Positions 17,295-25,190 of a DNA stretch of 64,000 nucleotides are shown one piece after another. Source of the stretch: an uncultured Porphyromonadaceae bacterium (lineage in GTDB: Bacteria > Bacteroidota > Bacteroidia > Bacteroidales > Muribaculaceae); NCBI GenBank assembly GCA_937989585.1, contig CALKRW010000052.1:62001-126000 (forward strand), given 5' to 3'. Within the stretch, counting starts at the first letter, position 1; each line of letters starts with the position of its first letter. The translations under genes and the position numbers were made by a program. The notes under the pieces are model-generated. The model made no database searches, had not been told where the DNA came from, and was given only the letters and a program-made list of their open reading frames with translations.

Positions 17295-18323
17295 TTATTT
17301 CGAGGCTTTGAGACGTGCCTTGCCGCCGTTCACCAGACGCGACTGGCCGGTGATGACCACGGTGTCGCCGTCTTCAACACCGGAGAGAAGTTCGTACGAC
17401 TCGCCCAGGCGCTGGCCGAGTTCCACGAGTTTGAACTCTACGGTGCCGTTGGAGAACACATAGACGTAACGGTTGCCCGAGCCTGTCTGCTTGACTACGG
17501 CGCGGTCGGGGACAACGACGCGCTCGGCTGTGCCCTGTACCATGTTCACGCGGGCGAACATGCCTGGGAAGAATTTCTCGCCGGGATTGGGGACGATGAC
17601 CTCGGCCTGGAAGGTTCGGGTCGACGGGTCGACGTTGGGATAAACGCGCGAGATTTTGCCCTCGAAGGTCTCGCCGGGGAATGCGTCGAAGGTGACGCTC
17701 ACGGGGGTTCCGGCGCTGACGAGTGCGCGGTCGTTCTCGGTGATGTTGATGACGAGTTTGACGTTAGGTGTTATCTGGCCCACGGTGAGGATGGGCTGTG
17801 AGCCTGTCATGTCGCCGGGGTCCTGGTTGCGTGCGGTCACCACACCCGAGATGGGCGAGCGGAGCACGGTGTTCTCCATCACGTTGCGGTACTGCTGGCG
17901 CTGGGCGTCGAGTTGGGCCTTGAGGGCGTCGACCTGTGCCTGTGTGCCCGAGCCGATGTTCAGCAACTGGACGGCGCGGTTGTACTGGCGCTCGATTTCG
18001 TCGAGGTTCACCTTCAGCGATGCCGCCGTGGTGTTGTCGAGGGTGACGAGCACCTGGCCGCGCGAGACGTGGTCGCCGACGTCCACCGTTATGGTCTTGA
18101 TGCGGTTGGGCGAGTTGGGCGAGATGTTGTTGGTGTTGAAGGCCTCGACCGTGGCCGTGTAGTTCTTGTTCTGGTCGACGGTCTGCCGCGAGGCTGTCGA
18201 GACCTCGATTACGGCGATTTCATCCTCGGGGTTGGCTGTCGCGGCTTTGTCCTCTTTTTTCTGGCATGAGGTGGCAAGTATCATGGCCGAGGCCGCGAGT
18301 GTCATTATGGCATATTTCTTCAT
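17295..18323 (-). CDS. RND efflux periplasmic adaptor (membrane-fusion) lipoprotein
   Basis: 342 aa. Lipobox ILATSC anchors it at Cys20. The order is lipoyl/barrel-sandwich halves (VGDHVSRGQVLVTLDN and VLRSPISGVVTARNQDPGDM) around an alpha-helical hairpin (DEIERQYNRAVQLL to QLDAQRQQYRNVME), then the beta-barrel (VSVTFDAFPGETFEGKISRV). It bridges the pump and the TolC channel. Middle gene of the operon, 68 nt after the tolC-family gene. Confidence 0.93.
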   Translation of the reverse strand: MKKYAIMTLAASAMILATSCQKKEDKAATANPEDEIAVIEVSTASRQTVDQNKNYTATVEAFNTNNISPNSPNRIKTITVDVGDHVSRGQVLVTLDNTTAASLKVNLDEIERQYNRAVQLLNIGSGTQAQVDALKAQLDAQRQQYRNVMENTVLRSPISGVVTARNQDPGDMTGSQPILTVGQITPNVKLVINITENDRALVSAGTPVSVTFDAFPGETFEGKISRVYPNVDPSTRTFQAEVIVPNPGEKFFPGMFARVNMVQGTAERVVVPDRAVVKQTGSGNRYVYVFSNGTVEFKLVELGQRLGESYELLSGVEDGDTVVITGQSRLVNGGKARLKASK

Positions 18324-18391
18324 CGCTGTGGTGCGTGGATTGGTTTTGTATGTTTTTTATGAAATGTGATTTCTTCCGGTGGACGGGATGA

Positions 18392-19879
18392 TTATTTCGT
18401 GCCGGTGTCGGCGGTGCCGAGCAGGAGTTCGAGGTCGTTGGTGGCCACGAGATAGTTGTAGATGGCCTGGAAGTAGGTCAGGCGGCTCTGGGTCAGGGCG
18501 AGTTCCGAGTCACGCAGGTTCAGGTAGGAGGCGGCGCCTATGTCGAAACTCTGCGACATGATGTTGTAGGCGCGGTCGGCCTGCTTCACGCTCTCGGCGC
18601 ACGATGCAATCTGTCGCACGTTCAGGTGTATGTTGTCGACGGCGAGTTTGGCCTGCATCGACACGTTGTGTTCGATGTTCTCGCGCTGCAGCATGTTTTC
18701 GGTGGCCTGTATCTGGGCCATCTTGATGTTGTTGTGGCGGCGTCCTCCGGTGAACAGGGGAATCGACAGGTTCAGCCCCACGACCGAGTAGGGGTTCCAT
18801 CTGAAGTTCTTGAAGGGCGAGCCGTCGGACGATGATGTCCAGTTGTAACTTGCCGTCAGGGCGAGGGTGGGGTACCATGCCATCTTGTTGACGCGGACGG
18901 CCTGGTCGAGGGTGTTCTGCGCGAGTGTGTTCTGGATGAGTTGCGTATTCTGCGAGTAGTCGGTGGGAAGCGCCATGACGTCGTCGTACATGGTTTTCTC
19001 GTATGCCGAGAGTTCGCCGACGAACTCATAGTCTAACCTGGCGTCGACGCCCATCAGCAGCATCAGCTGCAGTCGTGCCTGGCGTATCGCGATGTCGGCC
19101 TGCAGCAACTGTGGCTCGACGTTCTTCATGGCCACCGAGGTGCGCAGCACGTCGTATTCCGAGGCGTCGCCGGCGGCGAAGCGCTTGCTGTAGATGTCAT
19201 AGGTCAGGGCGGCCATGTCGTACGACTCCTGGATTACTTTCTTCGAGTCTTTGGCCAGCAGAAGCGTGTAGTATGCCTTCTTGACCTGGGCGATGAGGTC
19301 GAGGCGCGAGGCGCGGGCCTGCTCGACGGCCTGCAGTATCTGCGCGTCGCTGAGTTTCATCGACGCCCACAACTGGGGTGCCACGAGAGGCATCGAGGCC
19401 GAGAAGCCCATCTGAAACGAGTTGTCCAGACCCATCTTGATGCCGCGCTGGCCGGCTTTGGCTGCCGGGGTTTCGGGAGTCGTATCGCCGCTGTCGCCTG
19501 GGGTGTCCGATCCGCTGTCGCCCGACCCGCTGTTGTTGCCGCCCATGCCGCCGAAGCCCGACATGTTCATGTAGGCAACCTGCTTGGCGAGCATGCGGTT
19601 GTACTGTCCGCCGAAACTTATCTGGGGAAGAAGTTCGGCCAGAGCGTTTTTCTTGGAATAGTCGACACGGGTGATTTCCATGTCGGCGACTTTCACGGTG
19701 GGGCTTACGCTCAGCGCGATGCGCAGGCAGTCGTCGAGTGTCAGTGGCACCCCGTACGAATAGACTGCCTCCTTGGGTGATGCGCCGGCATCCGCGATAC
19801 TGTCCGCCGCGGATGGCGTAGCCGTTCCGCAGAATACTGCGGAGAGGGCGAAGGAGAGAATAAAATGTCGTAAGTTCAT
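18392..19879 (-). CDS. TolC-family outer-membrane efflux channel
   Basis: 495 aa with signal peptide (LRHFILSFALSAVFCGTATPSAA) and the two alpha-helical TolC repeats (LTLDDCLRIALSVSPTVKVAD; ALAELLPQISFGGQYNR; second half around AWYPTLALTASYNW). Residues about 107-138 are an insertion rich in Gly, Ser, Asp and Thr (GFGGMGGNNSGSGDSGSD and onward), placed where the first barrel strands/extracellular loop should be. First gene of the tolC-adaptor-pump-PII operon. Confidence 0.92.
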   Translation of the reverse strand: MNLRHFILSFALSAVFCGTATPSAADSIADAGASPKEAVYSYGVPLTLDDCLRIALSVSPTVKVADMEITRVDYSKKNALAELLPQISFGGQYNRMLAKQVAYMNMSGFGGMGGNNSGSGDSGSDTPGDSGDTTPETPAAKAGQRGIKMGLDNSFQMGFSASMPLVAPQLWASMKLSDAQILQAVEQARASRLDLIAQVKKAYYTLLLAKDSKKVIQESYDMAALTYDIYSKRFAAGDASEYDVLRTSVAMKNVEPQLLQADIAIRQARLQLMLLMGVDARLDYEFVGELSAYEKTMYDDVMALPTDYSQNTQLIQNTLAQNTLDQAVRVNKMAWYPTLALTASYNWTSSSDGSPFKNFRWNPYSVVGLNLSIPLFTGGRRHNNIKMAQIQATENMLQRENIEHNVSMQAKLAVDNIHLNVRQIASCAESVKQADRAYNIMSQSFDIGAASYLNLRDSELALTQSRLTYFQAIYNYLVATNDLELLLGTADTGTK

Positions 19880-19958
19880 AACTTTATTTTACCGAAAGAT
19901 TGGTCTGTTTGGACAGCCTGTGTGTGATGATTAGGCCGTGTTCCCACTTTTTCGGGTG

Positions 19959-19966
19959 CAAAGTTA
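19959..19966 (-). promoter_or_regulatory. Promoter -7 element of the efflux operon
   Basis: Minus strand TAACTTTG, 79 nt upstream of the TolC-family ATG. The -33 is not well conserved. No adjacent regulator gene is present. Confidence 0.55.
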
Positions 19967-20053
19967 TTACTTAATATATTAATAGATGTGAAAGGCTGAA
20001 ATTATTTCCCGTTTTGGCCAATAATTGCGAAAAACGTTCCACTTTTTACCATT

Positions 20054-21370
20054 TCAGTCGCGGCGGAATATGTCGCGGGTGTAGACTTTCTCGCGAACGT
20101 CGTCGAGAACGGTGTCGTAGCGGTTGGCTATGATGGCCTGGCACTGGCGTTTGAATTCAGCGAGGTCGTTCACCACCGGACTGCCGAAGAACGTGCTGCC
20201 TTCTGCCAGAGTAGGCTCGTAGACGATGACGCGTGCCCCTTTGGCCTTTATGCGCTTCATAACCCCCTGTATGGACGACTGCCGGAAGTTGTCGGAGTTC
20301 GACTTCATGGTCAGGCGGTACACGCCTATCACGCAGTCGCCCTCGGGAGCCGTGCCGTAGGTGTTCGATTTGTAGTAGTCGTAGTACCCGGCCATGCGGA
20401 GCACCTGGTCGGCGATGAAGTCCTTGCGCGTGCGGTTGCTCTCGACAATCGCCGACATCATGTTCTGCGGGACGTCGGCGTAGTTTGCCAGCAGTTGCTT
20501 CGAGTCCTTCGGCAGGCAGTAGCCGCCGTATCCGAACGAGGGGTTGTTGTAGTGCTTGCCGATGCGCGGGTCAAGGCCGATGCCGTCGATGATGGCCTTG
20601 GAGTCGAGGCCCTTCACCTCGGCATAGGTGTCGAGTTCGTTGAAGTAACTGACGCGGAGGGCCAGATAGGTGTTGGCGAAAAGTTTCACGGCCTCGGCCT
20701 CCTTGATGCCCATGTATAGCACGGGGATGTCTTCCTTGATGGCCCCCTGGCTGAGCAGACCGGCGAAAATGTGGGCGCCCTCGTTGAGAAGGTCGATATC
20801 GGTCAGGGCGAGTATCGCCTCGTTCTCTTCCCGGCACTCGGGGCGGTCGATGAGTTTGGGTATACCGGCAATGATGCGCGAGGGATACAGGTTGTCGTAC
20901 AGGGCCTTGCTCTCGCGCAGAAATTCGGGGAAAAACAGCAGGTTGAGCCTTTTTGTTCCCTTAGCCTGATATTTCTGATACAGCGAGCGGCAGTATCCTA
21001 CGGGAATCGTGGACTTTATCACCATCACGGCGTCCGGATTGACCTCGAGCACCAGGTCGATGACATCCTCGATGCAGTGGGTGTCGAAATAGTTGCGCAC
21101 CGGGTCATAGTTGGTTGGAGCCGCTATCACCACGAAGTCGGCGTTGCGGTATGCTTCGGCGCCGTCGAGTGTCGCGAGGAGGTCAAGTTCCTTCTCGGCG
21201 AAATATTTCTCGATATACTCGTCCTGAATAGGCGAGCGGCGGCTGTTGATCAACTCCACCTTCTCCGGCACGATGTCGACCGCAGTCACATGATTGTGTT
21301 TCGCGAGGAGCGTGGCGATACTCAGACCCACATACCCCGTACCCGCAATAGCGATATTATACTGATTCAT
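20054..21370 (-). CDS. ugd: UDP-glucose 6-dehydrogenase family nucleotide-sugar dehydrogenase
   Basis: 438 aa from ATG 21370. Rossmann GTGYVGLS (10-17), VIAAPTNYD, and the catalytic NPSFGYGGYCLPKDSKQL with the nucleophilic Cys near residue 285. Oxidises UDP-glucose to UDP-glucuronate with two NAD, for polysaccharide precursors. The CLPKDSKQL context fits Ugd better than UDP-ManNAc dehydrogenases, though other UDP-hexose substrates cannot be excluded. It stands alone; no glycosyltransferases flank it here. Confidence 0.88.
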   Translation of the reverse strand: MNQYNIAIAGTGYVGLSIATLLAKHNHVTAVDIVPEKVELINSRRSPIQDEYIEKYFAEKELDLLATLDGAEAYRNADFVVIAAPTNYDPVRNYFDTHCIEDVIDLVLEVNPDAVMVIKSTIPVGYCRSLYQKYQAKGTKRLNLLFFPEFLRESKALYDNLYPSRIIAGIPKLIDRPECREENEAILALTDIDLLNEGAHIFAGLLSQGAIKEDIPVLYMGIKEAEAVKLFANTYLALRVSYFNELDTYAEVKGLDSKAIIDGIGLDPRIGKHYNNPSFGYGGYCLPKDSKQLLANYADVPQNMMSAIVESNRTRKDFIADQVLRMAGYYDYYKSNTYGTAPEGDCVIGVYRLTMKSNSDNFRQSSIQGVMKRIKAKGARVIVYEPTLAEGSTFFGSPVVNDLAEFKRQCQAIIANRYDTVLDDVREKVYTRDIFRRD

Positions 21371-21456
21371 AAACAAACCTGTTAAATTCAAAACCAAGAA
21401 CTCATTCGCAGAAACAACCCGCCCGTTCCAAAAACAACTCGGTCATTTCCGCCAAA

Positions 21457-21488
21457 CAAAATTAGAAAAACACCCCGACAATTCCAAA
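21457..21488 (-). promoter_or_regulatory. Promoter of the nucleotide-sugar dehydrogenase gene
   Basis: Minus strand TTTG (21485-21488), 20-nt spacer, TAATTTTG (21457-21464); 86 nt leader to the ATG. Confidence 0.7.
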
Positions 21489-21672
21489 TTCCATCCTGTA
21501 GGGACATCGCTTTGCGATGTAAAACCTCGAGATAAAAACCCAAGAATCAACAATCACCTATAGCAAATAACCTTCAACACATTGATATCCAAAATAAAAA
21601 AAGGTTCAAAATCCAAAAGACTTGAAAAATTATTGTAAATTGGTAATCCATTTAATAACAGGAGACAAGATT

Positions 21673-21844
21673 ATGGCACGACCAATTGCCGAGACTCCTA
21701 ATACTGACTGGCGAAGACGCTGTGCGTTTTGAGAAACTCAGAATGGAAGTAAAAAGCCTCAGTAAGGAGCAACGCGCCGAAAACTCACGAAAATTCAAAG
21801 AGGCAGTCAAGAAAGCCAAGGAATACATCACGATCTGTCTGTAG
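21673..21844 (+). pseudogene. Frameshifted small antitoxin-operon-type protein
   Basis: From ATG 21673 (preceded by AGGAGAC) the frame reads MARPIAETP and then breaks. One extra A around 21705-21714 shifts the frame; the +1 continuation reads LTGEDAVRFEKLRMEV, then SLSKEQRAENSRKFKEAV, ending at TAG 21842-21844. The total of 172 nt equals 57 codons plus one base. Small proteins starting MARPI-ETP-L-GEDA-RF are familiar in Bacteroidales accessory DNA. It is next to a truncated HTH antitoxin-like gene, so the whole unit looks dead. Confidence 0.55.
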
Positions 21845-21847
21845 GAG

Positions 21848-21988
21848 ATGAAATTAACCTCATTGGATGAACTGAAAGACCGTCATCTCGGCAAAATCGG
21901 AACGCCTGATCGTGACGCATGCGAAGCCGAAGTAAAGGAGGCCATACAAAGTTACCATATTTGAGAGGCTATAAAAGCCAACAAGTAA
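21848..21988 (+). pseudogene. Truncated HigA-type HTH antitoxin remnant
   Basis: ATG 21848 gives MKLTSLDELKDRHLGKIGTP, then DRDACEAEVKEAIQSYHI and a TGA at 21962-21964; reading through gives EAIKANK and TAA at 21986-21988. The start matches the N terminus of HigA-like antitoxins (KxTSLDxxxDxHLGKIGTPxRDxxE), where HI is normally followed by Gly, so GGA to TGA is a likely nonsense change. The HTH domain that should follow is gone. No intact toxin gene lies beside it. Confidence 0.65.
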
Positions 21989-22063
21989 TGCAATATGACC
22001 AAGGGCCAGTTGGCATAACTTATCGTTTTTAGATAGGCGCGTTGATGAATTTTAGAAGGTGAG
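21989..22063. other. Short spacer between remnants
   Basis: AT-rich spacer without a recognisable gene between the antitoxin remnant and the repeat copy at 22064. Confidence 0.4.
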
Positions 22064-22098
22064 TCTTACGCTTTTTTGAGGAGGGCGCGGGAGAGGGC
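22064..22098. repeat. 35-bp direct repeat, copy A (duplicated acyltransferase 3' end)
   Basis: Identical over 35 bp to 23689-23723 in the same orientation, with weaker similarity for about 20 bp more. In both places the minus strand encodes RALSRALLKKA and the stop. It flanks the kinase remnant and the toxin-antitoxin-like pair, suggesting that the 1.6-kb segment between the copies arrived by an event that duplicated the gene end. Confidence 0.85.
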
Positions 22099-22542
22099 GC
22101 GGCGCAGGGTGTCGGCAACCTGCCGGATATAACGCAGTGCAAGAGCCTCGGGTAAAGGTCCGCGGGTCTTGACAATATCGTTCAGTGACGCCCCGTCGAC
22201 ATAATCCATGGCGTAATAGGCTGTATTGTTGTCCTCGAAGACATCGGTGACACGTACGATTCCTGGATGGGACATGCGACGCAGAGCGCGGGCTTCGTCA
22301 ATGAACTTCTCCTGGATACGCTGAGTCAACGGTCGCTTTTCCTCGGTCATGACGGAAATGGAGCCATCCTAACTACGCATACAGAAATCACGCAGGAAAA
22401 GTTCCTTGATGGCGACACGCTCACCTAAGAGAACCTGTTCGGCCTCATAAGTACAGCCGAAGCCTCCGCTACTGATAAAGCGGATAATTCTGTAAGATCC
22501 GCCATGAAGCATCATGCCTGGAGAAAGCACAAAACCGTCCAT
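22066..22542 (-). pseudogene. Serine/threonine protein kinase remnant fused to an acyltransferase tail
   Basis: From ATG 22542 the frame encodes a kinase N-lobe: GGSYRIIRFISSGGFGCTYE (glycine loop), GERVAIKELFL (ATP lysine), an in-frame TAG at 22369-22371 after CMRS, then MTEEKRPLTQRIQEKFIDEA, HPGIVRVTDVFEDNNTAYYA and YIRQVADTLR. Where a kinase would continue into the HxDxKPxN catalytic loop, it instead runs into RALSRALLKKA and a stop, identical to the C terminus of the acyltransferase at 23691. So it has both a nonsense codon and a lost catalytic lobe. A short ORF from 22350 exists but cannot be an active kinase. Confidence 0.85.
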
Positions 22543-22581
22543 CTAGAAACTGACTGATTAAAAAAATGATTGATTTTCATG

Positions 22582-22612
22582 CAAAGGTATTGCTTCCGTT
22601 CTCATTCACAAA
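22582..22612 (-). promoter_or_regulatory. Surviving promoter of the kinase remnant
   Basis: Minus strand TTTG (22609-22612), 19-nt spacer, TACCTTTG (22582-22589), 39 nt before the old ATG. Confidence 0.65.
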
Positions 22613-22740
22613 TTCCTCACTCTAAAAAATAAATTCATAAAATAAGAGATGGTTTGATAGCCGAATTTAATCTAAAAGTGATAAAATAAATTTTAGCGAA
22701 GACGCTGCCTATAGTGATGTGCCGATATTTTCGAACAAAT

Positions 22741-22783
22741 ACAACCGTTAAGTTGTATAATTGAAAATGAATGATTATCTTTG
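22741..22783 (+). promoter_or_regulatory. Promoter and candidate operator of the toxin-antitoxin-like pair
   Basis: TTG (22753-22755), 20-nt spacer, TATCTTTG (22776-22783). The inverted repeat ACAAC-CGTTAA-GTTGT (22741-22756) overlaps the -33 and is a natural operator for the downstream HTH protein. Because the box covers 22776-22783, the upstream in-frame ATG at 22771 cannot be the real start. Confidence 0.65.
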
Positions 22784-22800
22784 CAGAAAAGAATCATAAT

Positions 22801-23352
22801 ATGGAATTCGATCTGATAACTGAAAATGGCAACCTCTGGGCAGTAAGATATGATAACTGCCTAGACAATGTGCTTGACACTATATTGGGGCAGTGGAATG
22901 ATGTCACATGGCTTCGTTCATTCTTCAAGCAGAATATTGGAGATTTGGCAGCATACTTCAAGATAACTGATGTCAATCAGGCTATATATGACACCATCGA
23001 GGATAGCGAAAGGTTACAATGTCTTATAATGGACATATCTCCGGATGCAAATTTAGACCAGATTTTCAGGCCGTTGGAGAATCAGCGAATGACGGAAATG
23101 CTTCTTGGTAAAGAAAAAGCAAGACTTAGGAACACGCCCGACCATGCCTCGTGGCTACGTATCTATGCGATAAAACTAGATCCCGGAATTTATATCATTA
23201 CGGGAGGTGCCATCAAATTGACCAGAACTATGCAGGAACGAGAGCATACACTTGTTGAACTTGCGAAGATGGAGCGAGTTCGCCGTTATCTGCTTGACAA
23301 CAATATTGTTGATATGGATTCTTTTCAGGATTATCTTAACGAAATCGGCTAA
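22801..23352 (+). CDS. Putative toxin of a type II toxin-antitoxin-like pair
   Basis: 183 aa from ATG 22801, about 10-15 nt after the predicted transcription start. The second half has a RelE/HigB-like flavour: WLRIYAIKLDPGIYIITGGA followed by IKLTRTMQEREHT and ELAKMERVRRYLLDNNIVD. The N-terminal 100 residues are not recognised. An XRE-type HTH gene begins 11 nt downstream, the HigBA order (toxin first). Family assignment is by pattern and context only. It lies within the 1.6-kb segment bounded by 35-bp repeats, and its base composition is AT-richer than the core genes. Confidence 0.6.
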   Translation: MEFDLITENGNLWAVRYDNCLDNVLDTILGQWNDVTWLRSFFKQNIGDLAAYFKITDVNQAIYDTIEDSERLQCLIMDISPDANLDQIFRPLENQRMTEMLLGKEKARLRNTPDHASWLRIYAIKLDPGIYIITGGAIKLTRTMQEREHTLVELAKMERVRRYLLDNNIVDMDSFQDYLNEIG

Positions 23353-23363
23353 AGAACACGACT

Positions 23364-23681
23364 ATGAAAACGAGAGAAGAAATTATAAACAATCTCAAAC
23401 GGCATCAGAGCGCAACCCCATCCAGATGGAGGGAGAATGCCGAGTGGCGCATTGCCAACAAGGAATGGCTTCGTTATTCGCAGCACATCGCCATGATGAT
23501 GCTCGACAAGATGGAAGAACTCGGACTGACACAGAAGTCGGTGGCGGAGCGCATGGGTTGCTCTCAACAATACATCTCACGAGTATTGAAAGGCACCGAG
23601 AACCTCTCTATCGAGACAATATCAAAGATTGAGAATGCTCTCAATCTCTCCATCCTTGAGCCTGTATTCGTGAGCAAATAA
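23364..23681 (+). CDS. XRE-family HTH regulator, probable antitoxin
   Basis: 105 aa. An N-terminal dimerisation-like helix region (KTREEIINNLKRHQSATP) is followed by a classic HTH_3 domain, LTQKSVAERMGCSQQYISRV then LKGTENLSIETISKIENAL (about 54-95). Cytoplasmic DNA-binding protein; probably autorepresses through the palindrome upstream of the pair. It ends just 8 bp before the right copy of the 35-bp repeat. Confidence 0.8.
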   Translation: MKTREEIINNLKRHQSATPSRWRENAEWRIANKEWLRYSQHIAMMMLDKMEELGLTQKSVAERMGCSQQYISRVLKGTENLSIETISKIENALNLSILEPVFVSK

Positions 23682-23688
23682 AACAGGT

Positions 23689-23723
23689 TCTTACGCTTTT
23701 TTGAGGAGGGCGCGGGAGAGGGC
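23689..23723. repeat. 35-bp direct repeat, copy B (acyltransferase 3' end)
   Basis: Same 35 bp as 22064-22098. Here it is the genuine last codons of the acyltransferase gene on the minus strand. Confidence 0.85.
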
Positions 23724-24692
23724 TCGGCGGAGGGGGTCGACGGCCATGGCCAAGAGGTAGAAGCCAAGGACAACCCCTGCGCCGACGAGTGTGAGTTGCC
23801 AGCATGGCAGTGTGGCTTCGAGACGCAGCATCAGCGGCTTCATCTCGTAGGCCCATATCTGCGGCGACTTGTGTATGAGGTAGGCGGCGAAGGCTGAGCG
23901 GGCTGCATAGTTGATAAAGCGCGACTGAATCCGCATGGTGGTGAAAATCAGAAACAGACTGACAGTGGAAAGGAGAACCAGCGGCGAGTTGTAGGCAAAT
24001 ACGCTTGCTGTGTCAAAGTACAGCGAACAGACGAATATACCTGCCGTGGACAGCAGGTAGACGGCAATGATGGCGGGACGTCGCCGGTTGATGGCGTCCT
24101 GCGACACATGCAGGCGTATGAAACGGGCTATCATGTAGACCATTATCAACTGCACAACGGTGTAGCCGCTGGGATTGAACGAACCATGCCAGAACCATCC
24201 GCACCATACGTTGAAAACTATGAATACGGCAAGCAGCCATGCGTACTGTCTGCGGTCAAGAGCCTCCAGACCCGCGTTGAGCACCGGGCTGAGCAACATC
24301 AGGCAGAAGTAGGCCGGAACGTACCACAGGTCGGTATGAGTGAGCACAAGCCAACTCTTGCACCATCCTTCCAGTGACATCCCTCCCGGAAAGAATATCC
24401 AGCGAAGTGTGTATATCAGCACGGCATAGAATACGCATTGGAACAGAAAGGCCACCGCACTGCGCCAGCGTAGCCGGATGCCGAAATACCCCGAAATCAT
24501 TGTGAAGCAGTTGACACCGATTATCGCCATCGACTCAATCGCCAACCGCCACAGGTCGTAAGCAGAGGCCTCGGACAGGTTGCCTTCAAGAGTCGGCAAT
24601 CCTAGAGCCGCTCCGTCGGCATGCAACGTCAGCACCATCAGCATACTGATGATGCGAAGCAATTCCATATTGGACTGTCGCCGCATTGCCAT
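23691..24692 (-). CDS. Acyltransferase family 3 membrane protein
   Basis: 333 aa with about ten hydrophobic segments. N terminus RRQSNMELLRIISMLMVLTL with LHADG matches the Acyl_transf_3 family (normally xNxELLRxxxxxxVxxxH), which O-acetylates surface sugars or other envelope molecules. Further blocks are FTMISGYFGIRL and PAYFCLMLLSPVLNAGLEAL. The C terminus PLRRALSRALLKKA is duplicated at 22066. It has its own promoter. Substrate unknown. Confidence 0.85.
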   Translation of the reverse strand: MAMRRQSNMELLRIISMLMVLTLHADGAALGLPTLEGNLSEASAYDLWRLAIESMAIIGVNCFTMISGYFGIRLRWRSAVAFLFQCVFYAVLIYTLRWIFFPGGMSLEGWCKSWLVLTHTDLWYVPAYFCLMLLSPVLNAGLEALDRRQYAWLLAVFIVFNVWCGWFWHGSFNPSGYTVVQLIMVYMIARFIRLHVSQDAINRRRPAIIAVYLLSTAGIFVCSLYFDTASVFAYNSPLVLLSTVSLFLIFTTMRIQSRFINYAARSAFAAYLIHKSPQIWAYEMKPLMLRLEATLPCWQLTLVGAGVVLGFYLLAMAVDPLRRALSRALLKKA

Positions 24693-24727
24693 ATACTACC
24701 TTGTCGTTAAAATCTGCGCTATCCCCG

Positions 24728-24758
24728 CAAAGGTAAGATAAAAATCCGACAACACAAA
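24728..24758 (-). promoter_or_regulatory. Acyltransferase promoter
   Basis: Minus strand TTTG (24755-24758), 19-nt spacer, TACCTTTG (24728-24735), 35 nt before the ATG at 24692. Confidence 0.75.
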
Positions 24759-24850
24759 TCGAATTATTGAGCCGACAATTTTGACCATAACCTAACTTCA
24801 ACTTGCGAACAACATTTTTTCGTGTTTTTTTGTCGGGCGAATTTTTTTGT

Positions 24851-24910
24851 TAATTTTGCCAATCTATTCAGACGGGGGAGGGCGAAGGGGTGTTTTGTAT
24901 TGTATCTTTG
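24851..24910 (+). promoter_or_regulatory. Two plus-strand promoter-like boxes without an assigned gene
   Basis: TAATTTTG (24851-24858) and TATCTTTG (24903-24910). The second is followed by a purine-rich leader (TTAGATTAGATAAAGATAG at about 24940) related to the candidate small RNA near 1350. The only downstream plus-strand ORF before the convergent tamL gene is 29 codons. Confidence 0.5.
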
Positions 24911-25011
24911 CAGCGGATAAAATGAAAGAATTTTGACTTTAGATTAGATAAAGATAGATTGATAAAGATAGTTTGAAAGGTTTATTAGACAATGCTTAAT
25001 CCAATGCAATT

Positions 25012-25101
25012 ATGAAAACGACTATGAAAATTATTCCGAAAACGGTTCCGAAAGAGATTCGGACGCACATAAAAAAGTCCCGGAAAATGTTCCGAGACTG
25101 A
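25012..25101 (+). CDS. Candidate 29-aa basic peptide (doubtful)
   Basis: ATG 25012 to TGA 25101 encodes a peptide with 10 Lys/Arg of 29 (starting MKTTMKIIPKTVPKEI). It sits about 100 nt after a good TATCTTTG box. Against it: the second half overlaps the minus-strand terminator hairpin of tamL, which would constrain the sequence for other reasons, and no homologue can be checked here. Confidence 0.25.
   Translation: MKTTMKIIPKTVPKEIRTHIKKSRKMFRD
25070..25099 (-). terminator. Terminator of the tamB-tamL operon
   Basis: AGTCTCGGAA-CATT-TTCCGGGACT (minus strand, one mismatch) followed by TTTTT; about 90 nt after the tamL stop. Confidence 0.75.
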
Positions 25102-25190
25102 TGGTTAGCGCAATATTGTTATGACCTTGGCGGTAGATGCAATATTCTTATTCTCAGGGGCGTGTCTCTGAGAAGAGGACGTGCTTTGCC

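Noticed and set aside
21494..21520. Insertion-sequence end (GTAGGGACATCGC-like segment)
   Set aside because: A short motif seen in Bacteroidota intergenic repeats, but no partner end or transposase is here, so no element is claimed.
22066..22350. A functional 94-aa kinase-like gene starting at 22350
   Set aside because: Upstream kinase codons continue in frame beyond an internal TAG, and the catalytic lobe is replaced by a foreign tail; it is a remnant.
22771..22800. Longer start for the toxin-like gene
   Set aside because: That ATG lies at the TATCTTTG promoter box, so it cannot be in the message.
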